The notes below the pieces were generated by a model. That model did not search any database. It had not been told where the DNA came from and saw only the letters and a list, made by a program, of their open reading frames with translations. Shown one piece after another: positions 1 through 7,267 of a stretch of DNA of 64,000 nucleotides (position 1 is its first letter; each line of letters starts with the position of its first letter). Source of the stretch: Algoriphagus sp. (lineage in GTDB: Bacteria > Bacteroidota > Bacteroidia > Cytophagales > Cyclobacteriaceae); contig NZ_JAUXYL010000023.1 in NCBI RefSeq assembly GCF_030694375.1, positions 229,201 through 293,200 of the forward strand, given 5' to 3'. Made by a program: the position numbers and the translations under genes.

Positions 1-1901
1 TTGCGGTCAATCTGTTGGATTATTGAAATTTTAACTTTGGATCGGGCTCCTGCGGTTTTCACCACTACCTCAGCGGCGGTTTCGATCTCATTCTCCTCCA
101 CATAGGTAGCGATAAGTTTCAGAAAAGGTGCCCCAAATTTGACAACTTTTCCCATTCCTACACCATTGATCTGTGCCAGTTCTTCCTTTGTTGTGGGGTA
201 GATTGTGGCCATTTCTTCCAAAGAAGGATCTTGGAATATGATGTAAGGCGGTAGGTTTTTAGTTTTAGCTACGCGCTTTCGTTCTGCCTTAAGTAATTCG
301 AAGAGCTTCTCATCGTAGGCGGGTCCTGAACTGATTTGCATCTCCTGGGTTTCTTCCTCCGATTCTTTTTCGAAATCATGATCTTTAAAAAGATCTACTG
401 AATAGGGGGAATCAATGAAATCCAAGCCTTTTTGGGTGATACGAAGAATTCCATAGTTTTCAATGTCTTTTTCCAACAGCGCAGTAATCATCGCCTGACG
501 GATGACAGAAGTCCAATGCTTTTCGGACTCCTCTTTCCCTTTTCCAAATACATCGAGCGTATCATGCTTGTAACTTTCGATGTATTCGTCCATTTCGCCT
601 CGAATCACTTTGACCAAATGTTCTAGGCTGAACCGCTCCTTTGTTTTTTGAACGGCCTCCAAGGCAACAAGAAGGAAGTCCATGCCTTCAAAGGTTTCCC
701 TTGCCCGCTTGCAATTATCACAGAATCCGCAGTCCTCATTGAGCGTTTCTCCGAAATAATTTAAAATAAACTTCCTCCGACAAACTCCTGTTTCAGAAAA
801 GGCCGCCATTTCACCGAGCAGAATCTTGGCGTTTTCACGCTCTGTGACCGCTTTGTCTTTGTTGAATTTATCCAACTTGACAATGTCCTCGTAGCGATAG
901 AACATCAGGCAATGGCCTTCCAATCCATCCCGTCCTGCTCTACCCGTTTCTTGATAGTAGCCCTCCAGCGATTTGGGCACATCGTAATGAATTACATAGC
1001 GCACATCCGGCTTGTCAATTCCCATCCCGAATGCAATGGTTGCCACGATGACATCCAACTCTTCATTGAGAAAATCATCTTGGGTTTTGATGCGAATGGA
1101 TGAATCTAAGCCGGCATGGTAAGGGGCCGCATCTATCTGATTTACCCTGAGTAACGCGGCAATTTCTTCTACCTTTTTGCGGCTGAGGCAATAGATAATA
1201 CCTGACTTACCTTTATGTTGCTTGATAAATTTGATCAGGGATTTCTTTGATTCATTTTTCATCTTTGGACGCACTTCATAGAAGAGATTGGTCCGGTTAA
1301 AAGATGATTTGAATAAATCTGCTTCTTCCATCTGAAGATTTCGCTGGATATCCTGCTGAACTTTTGGGGTAGCCGTGGCTGTCAGGGCAATGATGGGGAG
1401 GTTTGGGGCGATTTGGGCAACGATAGACTTGATTCTTCGGTATTCCGGGCGGAAGTCATGTCCCCATTCTGAAATACAATGCGCCTCATCAATAGCTACA
1501 AAACTGAGGTGAGCGGACTTCAGAAAAGCAATATTCTCTTCCTTTGTCAGCGATTCCGGAGCCACGTAGAGCAGCTTCGTGTTTTTTTTCAGCACCTCGT
1601 TTTTAACTTTGGTGGCCTCTGATTTTGTCAGTGTTGAATTCAGAAAATGCGCATTCACACCCACCGCGTTCAATTGATCTACCTGATTTTTCATCAAAGC
1701 AATCAAGGGTGAGATAACAATGGCCGTCCCCTCAGATACCACTGCCGGAAGCTGATAGCATAGCGATTTCCCCGCCCCTGTAGGCATGATTACAAAGGTA
1801 TTCCTCTGATTGAGCAGGTTGTCTATGATGAGTTCCTGATTCCCACGGAATTGGCTGAATCCGAATATTTTCTTAAGATCTGCTTTTACTTTTTCTTCCA
1901 C
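1..1901 (-). CDS. recQ: ATP-dependent DNA helicase RecQ (3' end beyond the window)
   Basis: RecQ unwinds DNA 3'-5' in recombination and replication-fork repair. Reading from the right, the protein shows a Walker A segment (MPTGAGKS) near residue 40, the DEAH box in AIDEAHCISEWGHDFRPEY, motif VI QETGRAGRDG, the zinc-binding cysteines of the RQC region (CRRKF...CGFCDNC) and an HRDC-like C-terminal domain. The gene runs off the left edge, so the last residues are missing. No ATG lies in frame near the start; a GTG at 1899-1901 begins MEEKVKADLKKIFGF and fits the family N-terminus. It is divergent from kdsD with about 100 bp between them. Confident call; the exact start is inferred. Confidence 0.95.
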   Translation of the reverse strand, partial: MEEKVKADLKKIFGFSQFRGNQELIIDNLLNQRNTFVIMPTGAGKSLCYQLPAVVSEGTAIVISPLIALMKNQVDQLNAVGVNAHFLNSTLTKSEATKVKNEVLKKNTKLLYVAPESLTKEENIAFLKSAHLSFVAIDEAHCISEWGHDFRPEYRRIKSIVAQIAPNLPIIALTATATPKVQQDIQRNLQMEEADLFKSSFNRTNLFYEVRPKMKNESKKSLIKFIKQHKGKSGIIYCLSRKKVEEIAALLRVNQIDAAPYHAGLDSSIRIKTQDDFLNEELDVIVATIAFGMGIDKPDVRYVIHYDVPKSLEGYYQETGRAGRDGLEGHCLMFYRYEDIVKLDKFNKDKAVTERENAKILLGEMAAFSETGVCRRKFILNYFGETLNEDCGFCDNCKRARETFEGMDFLLVALEAVQKTKERFSLEHLVKVIRGEMDEYIESYKHDTLDVFGKGKEESEKHWTSVIRQAMITALLEKDIENYGILRITQKGLDFIDSPYSVDLFKDHDFEKESEEETQEMQISSGPAYDEKLFELLKAERKRVAKTKNLPPYIIFQDPSLEEMATIYPTTKEELAQINGVGMGKVVKFGAPFLKLIATYVEENEIETAAEVVVKTAGARSKVKISIIQQIDR

Positions 1902-1962
1902 GAGAAGAAGTGGCTTAGTTAGGTGAAAATTGCCTGTAAACAGGAATGAACGATTAGTTTTA

Positions 1963-1970
1963 TACCTTTG
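1963..1970 (+). promoter_or_regulatory. Possible -7 box for kdsD-manC
   Basis: TACCTTTG matches the Bacteroidota -7 consensus TAnnTTTG and lies about 29 bp before the TTG start of kdsD. No clear -33 TTTG was found at the usual distance, so support is modest. Confidence 0.4.
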
Positions 1971-1998
1971 TCAAAATTAGTGATTAACCCAGGTAAAA

Positions 1999-2967
1999 TT
2001 GAATTTAGCTAAAAATATTAGAAATACAGCCACTCGGGTTTTGCAAAACGAAGCAAATGCCATCTTAAAATTAATTGATGGCTTAGACGGTAGTTTCGAG
2101 GCTTGTGTGGAGCGGATTCTTCATTCTAAAGGTCGTGTGGTGATAACAGGAGTGGGAAAGAGCGCCATCATAGCAAATAAAATTGTAGCTACCCTGAATT
2201 CAACCGGTACGCCTTCACTTTTCATGCATGCAGGTGATGCAATTCATGGGGATTTGGGGATGATTTTGGAAAATGACATCGTAATATGTATTTCAAAATC
2301 CGGAAATACGCCGGAAATAAAGGTGCTTGTTCCATTGTTGAAAAAGCTTGGATCTGTCTTAGTTGCAATGGTCTCTAATATGAATTCGTATCTGGCTGAG
2401 CAAGCTGATTTTGTCCTAAATGCGACGATTGGAGAGGAGGCTTGTCCTCACAATCTTGCTCCAACTACAAGTACTACCGCTCATTTGGCTTTGGGTGATG
2501 CTTTGGCTGTCTGTTTACTTGAGGCTAGGGGCTTCACTTCGGATGATTTTGCTAAATACCATCCTGGAGGTTCGCTGGGAAAGCAGCTCTATCTAAAAGT
2601 GGAAGACGTCTTATCCAAGGGGGTGATTCCCGTTGTCACAGAAGAAGCCGGACTGACTGAGGTGATTATTGAGATTTCAGGAAAAAGGTTGGGGGCTACT
2701 GCCGTGAATGACTCAAATGGAAATCTGACAGGAATCATCACCGACGGAGACTTGAGAAGAATGTTGGGTAAAACCCTAGACATCCAGTCGCTTCGGGCAA
2801 AGGACATTATGTCTGTCAATCCAAAAACTATTTCAAAAGACGAATTTGCCATTCGTGCTCTGAATCTGATGCGCAATCATAATATTACCCAATTAGTCGC
2901 TTTGAATGAGGGAAAAATCGCCGGTTTTGTCCATATTCATGATTTGATGAAAGAAGGAATAGTCTAA
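1999..2967 (+). CDS. kdsD: Arabinose-5-phosphate isomerase, KpsF/GutQ family
   Basis: Family members convert ribulose-5-phosphate to arabinose-5-phosphate, the first step toward KDO. The 322-residue protein has an N-terminal SIS sugar-isomerase domain (GVGKSAIIANK near 50; CISKSGNTPEIK near 98; YHPGGSLGKQL near 195) and two CBS domains (about 205-322). This is the full-length KpsF architecture. The start is TTG at 1999: a TGA stop lies in frame only 18 bases upstream and no ATG is available before the conserved region. manC follows after six bases, so the two form an operon for surface-sugar precursors. High confidence for the family. Confidence 0.93.
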   Translation: MNLAKNIRNTATRVLQNEANAILKLIDGLDGSFEACVERILHSKGRVVITGVGKSAIIANKIVATLNSTGTPSLFMHAGDAIHGDLGMILENDIVICISKSGNTPEIKVLVPLLKKLGSVLVAMVSNMNSYLAEQADFVLNATIGEEACPHNLAPTTSTTAHLALGDALAVCLLEARGFTSDDFAKYHPGGSLGKQLYLKVEDVLSKGVIPVVTEEAGLTEVIIEISGKRLGATAVNDSNGNLTGIITDGDLRRMLGKTLDIQSLRAKDIMSVNPKTISKDEFAIRALNLMRNHNITQLVALNEGKIAGFVHIHDLMKEGIV

Positions 2968-2973
2968 CCCAGC

Positions 2974-4050
2974 ATGCAGGACAAACCCTACATTGTAATC
3001 ATGGCAGGAGGAATCGGTTCACGATTTTGGCCATATAGCAGAAATAGCCGACCAAAGCAGTTTTTGGATATCCTTGGTACGGGTAGAAGTCTACTCCAAA
3101 TGACCTATGACCGGTTCAGGGAAATTGCCGAGCCGTCCCAGTTTATGGTAGTTACCAATCAAGGGTATTTGGATCTTGTCAGGGAGCAACTTCCCGAACT
3201 GGAATCCAGCCAGGTACTATCGGAACCACTTAGGAAAAACACAGCTACCTGCATAGCCTATGCAGCTTATAAAATTCATGCTTTAGATCCTGAAGCTAAA
3301 TTGATCGTGACTCCCGCTGACCATCTGATTTTGCAGGAAAAGCGATTTATTCTGACAATGAACAGGGCAATTCAAGCCTCCGAAACAGAAGGAAGGCTGA
3401 TTACAATCGGGATTAAGCCCAATCGGCCGGAGACAGGATATGGGTATATTCAATATTTAGAGGGAGATAATGGCAATCCTGCCTTAAAAGTTAAAACCTT
3501 TACCGAAAAGCCCAGCATTAAACTTGCGAAGACATTTTTGGATAGCGGCGATTTCGTCTGGAACTCGGGGATATTTGTATGGAAAGCAAAAAGTTTGCTG
3601 GATGCCTTCACTGAAAACTTGCCTGACATTGCAGAGATTTTTGAAGAAGGAAAATCCCATTTTGGAAAACCAACTGAACAGGATTTTATCAATAGGGCCT
3701 ATACCATGGTGAAAAATGTATCCATAGATTATGGAATCATGGAGAAGTCGGATAAGGTTTATGTCATTTTGGGCGATTTTGGCTGGTCAGATTTGGGATC
3801 ATGGCACAGCCTTCATGAGCTGCGGGAAAAAGATGAGAATAATAATGTGGTTGAGGCAAACGCTTTGTTGTATGACACGAAGGATTGCTATATAAAAATG
3901 GATAGTGATAAATTGGTGGTGATCGAGGGCCTTGAAAATTACCTAATAAATGAATCCGAAAATGTTCTCCTGATCTGCAAACTTGGAGGAGAAAGGAAAT
4001 TCAGAGACTTTGTAGCCAATGCCAAAAAGAAAGGGGAAGACTTCGTCTGA
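2974..4050 (+). CDS. manC: Mannose-1-phosphate guanylyltransferase
   Basis: Makes GDP-mannose from mannose-1-phosphate and GTP for glycans and O-glycosylation. Visible are the nucleotidyltransferase signature MAGGIGSRFWPYSR followed by RPKQFLD near residues 11-30, VTPADHLI near 110, the FTEKP motif near 175 and WNSGIFVW near 190. At 358 residues it has only the guanylyltransferase part and a short beta-helix tail, without the phosphomannose isomerase domain of the bifunctional type II enzymes. Likely cotranscribed with kdsD. The DUF2723 glycosyltransferase nearby may draw on the mannose pool; that link is inference. Confidence 0.93.
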   Translation: MQDKPYIVIMAGGIGSRFWPYSRNSRPKQFLDILGTGRSLLQMTYDRFREIAEPSQFMVVTNQGYLDLVREQLPELESSQVLSEPLRKNTATCIAYAAYKIHALDPEAKLIVTPADHLILQEKRFILTMNRAIQASETEGRLITIGIKPNRPETGYGYIQYLEGDNGNPALKVKTFTEKPSIKLAKTFLDSGDFVWNSGIFVWKAKSLLDAFTENLPDIAEIFEEGKSHFGKPTEQDFINRAYTMVKNVSIDYGIMEKSDKVYVILGDFGWSDLGSWHSLHELREKDENNNVVEANALLYDTKDCYIKMDSDKLVVIEGLENYLINESENVLLICKLGGERKFRDFVANAKKKGEDFV

Positions 4051-4109
4051 AATCTCCCCATCCCTTTAGTTTTTTATTTCCGCCCTTATTTCTTGATTGA
4101 CTGTATTTT

Positions 4110-4200
4110 AATGTTCAATTATCAAGCTCAATGTTCAATTTGCAATGCGTTTAGGTCAGACCTTGAATTTGATCATTGCTTATTGAAAATTGGTCATTGA
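4110..4200. repeat. Inverted arms of short-word repeats between convergent genes
   Basis: The spacer between manC and rlmB holds two AT-rich arms. The left (4110-4147) repeats AATGTTCAATT twice. The right (4163-4200) carries the reverse-complement vocabulary (TTGAATTTGATCATTG, TTGAAAATT). The 11-mer CAATTATCAAG at 4116-4126 recurs at 46480-46490. No T-rich terminator tract is obvious, but the arms could fold as one long imperfect hairpin. Confidence 0.6.
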
Positions 4201-4204
4201 CGAA

Positions 4205-4981
4205 CTATTTTTTACGCTGTCTGAGTGCTTCATAAATCGCCACTCCCGCCGAAACAGAAACATTCAAGCTTTCAATATTTCCAGCCATGGGTATTTTCAC
4301 TTTATCATCCACTATCCCAAATATCTCCTGAGAAATACCATCTTCTTCAGATCCCATGATCAATGCCACTGGTGAAGAAAAATCAGCATCATACATCACC
4401 TTTTCTGTTTTCTCGGTAATTGCTACCAGGGTTAACCCCATTTTTTGTAATTCACGGCAGGTGTAAAACAGGTTTTTGACGCGGACTACAGGAAGGAAAT
4501 TCAAGGCACCGGAAGAGGTTTTAATCGCATCTGAATTGATTTGAGCACTTCCTTTCTCCGGAATTACGATCGCATCTACTCCCGCACATTCTGCAGTTCT
4601 GGCAATTGCACCGAAGTTCCGCACATCAGTAATGTGATCCAGTACCAAAATGAGTGGGGATTTTCCCACGGCAAAGCAATTGTCGATCACATTGTCAAGC
4701 GAAGCATAGACAATCGAGGACATCTGCGCTACTACTCCCTGATGGTTCTTTCGGGTGATTCGGTTGAGTTTGGCATCAGGAACTCTGACAACCGGGATTT
4801 TTTCTGCTTTGCAAAGCTGAAGCAATTCCTTGATCAAGTCATTGTTCAGCTCTTTTTGTACGAGTACTTTGTCGATTTCTTTGCCTGCATGGATGGCCTC
4901 CATTACAGATCGGGTACCGAATATGAAATCTTTTTCAGTGGCTGCTTTATCGATTAGAAAGCCATCCTTCCGCTTCTCCAT
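4205..4981 (-). CDS. rlmB: 23S rRNA 2'-O-ribose methyltransferase, TrmH/SpoU family (RlmB-like)
   Basis: SPOUT-fold enzyme; RlmB methylates G2251 of 23S rRNA. The N-terminal substrate-binding domain (FIFGTRSVMEAI, residues about 20-90) is followed by the three SPOUT motifs: LVLDHITDVRNFGAIARTAE, IMGSEEDGIS and IPMAGNIESLNVSVSAGVAIYE, the last forming the trefoil knot. The chosen ATG at 4981 gives MEKRKDGFLIDK; an ATG at 5002 would add seven residues and extend the overlap with the upstream GWxTD gene from 28 to 49 bases. The two genes form a tight operon. Assignment to RlmB rather than another TrmH-family enzyme rests on length and motifs. Confidence 0.9.
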   Translation of the reverse strand: MEKRKDGFLIDKAATEKDFIFGTRSVMEAIHAGKEIDKVLVQKELNNDLIKELLQLCKAEKIPVVRVPDAKLNRITRKNHQGVVAQMSSIVYASLDNVIDNCFAVGKSPLILVLDHITDVRNFGAIARTAECAGVDAIVIPEKGSAQINSDAIKTSSGALNFLPVVRVKNLFYTCRELQKMGLTLVAITEKTEKVMYDADFSSPVALIMGSEEDGISQEIFGIVDDKVKIPMAGNIESLNVSVSAGVAIYEALRQRKK

Positions 4982-6189
4982 TGGGAAATGTTTTTGAACC
5001 AAACCGGCTGATAGGCTCGGGATCTGTTCAGGGTGTAGAAATGTGGGCTGAGTATTGTTTTAGCCCGCGCAAAGGTAAACTTAATTTTTGAGCTTGCGTC
5101 CATGCCTGCATAGGACCAGACTTCCCGATCCAAGTAAAAATTCACTTCCTGTGGTGGCCCCATGACGATATAGACCATTCCTCTATCTGTCTTCCAGCCT
5201 TCTTTGAAATCGGTAAATAGAATATTTGCAAATTCTACCATGCGAAAATAATTACGAATCAGTTCCTTGGCGATTTCAGGGTTACGGGTCAGGTTGATCC
5301 AGTATTCATCGAGCGCCTTTTTTTTGTCTTGGGCAAGAATCAGCGTTTCATGTTCTTTTCGGGTAGAAATGTAGGTAACCATCTGAACCATTTCTTCCCA
5401 ATCCTTTACCTTTGGAAATGACTCGTGTGTAGTTTTTAGCAAAAGCCCTGTCTGAGCAGTGGTGTCGGTCTGGAAAAAGTAATAGCCCTCTTCACTAAAT
5501 TCCTTAGGGATATTGGCCAAGAAGTCGCCCATATTAATCACATTTAGTTCTTTGGGGATATCTGCAGGACGGGTCTCCATAGGAGGAAAAGGCACGTCAA
5601 ACTTGATCGGGTAAAAGAATGAGTAGATGGAGGGCGATTTTACGGTTTTGAAAAGTAAGGATTCTTCCTTATTTAAGTAGTTTTGATCAAATGCGATTTC
5701 ATTGGCGTAATAAGCGCCAAAATCAGGTTGGTCCAAGACAAATTGACTTTTCAAATCAATGTGATAGACATATTCATCCCCCTGACGCGTATCCAAAACT
5801 GTCAACAATGCGATCGCTGTTTTTTGGCTTTCCGGGATTTCTACCATTTTTTCAAATATCCAATGCCTATCCGAATCTGCTTTTAGATCGTTTTCTGTCA
5901 AAAGGTTGATATTATCAGAGCCAATTACCTGATCATAAGAATTGAGTATCGAATAGCTAAAGCTAAAATTTGCGAATGCAGGAGCTTCTTCGATTTTTTC
6001 AATGACAAATTGGACTTTGAAACTTTCCTTACTGGTTTTTATCGGAATGATTTTCAATCCCAGGCGAGAATATAGCGAATACCTCAGAGCCTGATCTGTG
6101 GAAGAGAGGGTTTTTTGGGCGAGTGAATGATGAGAAATAATAAATGAAGCAAAAAGGAATACTACTAGCGGGGTGAGGATTCGATTCAT
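4954..6189 (-). CDS. GWxTD domain-containing secreted protein
   Basis: Function unknown. The domain is common in Bacteroidota and Acidobacteriota and is named for a motif seen here as GWKTDRGMVYIVMGPPQEV near the C-terminus. The chosen start at 6189 gives MNRILTPLVVFLFASFIIS and a typical Sec signal ending ...SLAQ; an ATG 45 bases upstream would put charged residues before the signal and is less likely. The middle of the protein is beta-rich, as in extracytoplasmic domains. It overlaps the rlmB-like gene, which is probably translated from the same mRNA. Confidence 0.88.
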   Translation of the reverse strand: MNRILTPLVVFLFASFIISHHSLAQKTLSSTDQALRYSLYSRLGLKIIPIKTSKESFKVQFVIEKIEEAPAFANFSFSYSILNSYDQVIGSDNINLLTENDLKADSDRHWIFEKMVEIPESQKTAIALLTVLDTRQGDEYVYHIDLKSQFVLDQPDFGAYYANEIAFDQNYLNKEESLLFKTVKSPSIYSFFYPIKFDVPFPPMETRPADIPKELNVINMGDFLANIPKEFSEEGYYFFQTDTTAQTGLLLKTTHESFPKVKDWEEMVQMVTYISTRKEHETLILAQDKKKALDEYWINLTRNPEIAKELIRNYFRMVEFANILFTDFKEGWKTDRGMVYIVMGPPQEVNFYLDREVWSYAGMDASSKIKFTFARAKTILSPHFYTLNRSRAYQPVWFKNISQWRSGRMAF

Positions 6190-6222
6190 TAGGTCTTGAT
6201 CTCGGTTTTTAAAAATTAGACT

Positions 6223-6230
6223 TACTTTTG
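6223..6230 (+). promoter_or_regulatory. Possible -7 box for the methyltransferase gene
   Basis: TACTTTTG fits TAnnTTTG and lies 20 bp before the ATG at 6251. A TTG about 24 bp upstream is a weak -33 candidate. Confidence 0.4.
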
Positions 6231-6250
6231 CCAAAATACTAAATTTTCAA

Positions 6251-7027
6251 ATGGCTACCTATACAACGGAAATCGCCTCTGACAAGTTGATCAGCGACAA
6301 TCCTATCCATCAAAGACTTCTCAAAGCATATATCGCTGCCAAGCCTTGGATTTCCGGTAGTTTACTGGAAGTGGGCTGTGGAGAGGGTAGAGGAGTTGAG
6401 GAACTTTTGCCCTTGGCATCGAGCTACATAGGTTTGGATAAAATCGGAGAGGTAATCACCATGCTAAAGGAAAAGTATCCCAAAGTCGATTTTCGTCAGG
6501 CTGTGATTCCTCCATTTTTGGATTTCGAAAATAATTCCTTTGAGACGATTGTCAGCTTTCAGGTGATTGAACACATCGAAAATGATCATCTCTTCCTTCA
6601 GGAAATCTATCGAATGCTAAAGCCGGGAGGGAAGGCCATAATTTCAACACCCAACATCAACCATACCCTGTCACGAAATCCATGGCATGAGCGTGAATAC
6701 AAGCCTCAGGAATTGATAGATTTAGCTGCCGGGATTTTTGACAAGGTCGAGGCAATGGGAATTGGTGGAAATGAAAAAGTATGGGCATATCATGAAGCCA
6801 ATCGAAAGTCCGTCCAAAAGATCATGCGCTTTGATATTTTTGACTTGCAGCACAAGCTTCCTGCTTCGGTATTAAGGTTTCCTTATGAGATCCTAAATCG
6901 TATGAACCGAAATAAACTTCATAAACAACAGGGCACCTCCGTGGTGGAGATCAGTCATGAAGACTTTCCGCTGGTGAAGGATCCTGCAAAAGGACTTGAT
7001 TTGTTTTATATCCTTTGGAAAAAGTAA
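6251..7027 (+). CDS. Class I SAM-dependent methyltransferase
   Basis: The 258-residue protein has the Rossmann SAM-binding motif I LLEVGCGEGRG near residues 38-48, an acidic residue ending strand 2 (YIGLDKIG), motif IV in IVSFQVIEHIEND and LKPGGKAIISTPN after it, as in the Methyltransf_11/UbiE-like group. The C-terminal third (after about 190) has no recognised motif. The substrate cannot be read from sequence. It is transcribed away from the GWxTD-rlmB operon and may act on a lipid, quinone or glycan. Confidence 0.88.
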   Translation: MATYTTEIASDKLISDNPIHQRLLKAYIAAKPWISGSLLEVGCGEGRGVEELLPLASSYIGLDKIGEVITMLKEKYPKVDFRQAVIPPFLDFENNSFETIVSFQVIEHIENDHLFLQEIYRMLKPGGKAIISTPNINHTLSRNPWHEREYKPQELIDLAAGIFDKVEAMGIGGNEKVWAYHEANRKSVQKIMRFDIFDLQHKLPASVLRFPYEILNRMNRNKLHKQQGTSVVEISHEDFPLVKDPAKGLDLFYILWKK

Positions 7028-7216
7028 GGATTGATAATTTGCCACGAAGGCGCTAAGGCACGAAGGTTATGTAAAGCTTAACATAGTGTCATTGTAGAGA
7101 AAAATCAAGTTGTAGTTTAAGAAATAAGCAAACATAAATTCATAGAGATTCAAGCAAAGCTTTGAATATCACTTGAGACTTTATTTTATAAATCTGTGGG
7201 AAACATTTGAGACAAC

Positions 7217-7250
7217 AAAAAGGCGAGAATCAAATCCTCGCCTTTCTTTA
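7217..7250 (-). terminator. Rho-independent terminator for the DUF2723 gene
   Basis: AAAGGCGAG and CTCGCCTTT form a nine-pair stem around a short AT-rich loop. Read on the minus strand, the stem is followed by a T-rich run (TTTTTGTTG), placing it just after the DUF2723 stop codon. It may also slow transcripts from the left. Confidence 0.8.
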
Positions 7251-7267
7251 TTTGCAATTTCAGAAAT

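Noticed and set aside
7040..7160. Possible tRNA or small RNA gene in the spacer after the methyltransferase
   Set aside because: No cloverleaf or conserved T-arm could be drawn; GCCACGAAGGCGCTAAGG looks like a common intergenic repeat word.
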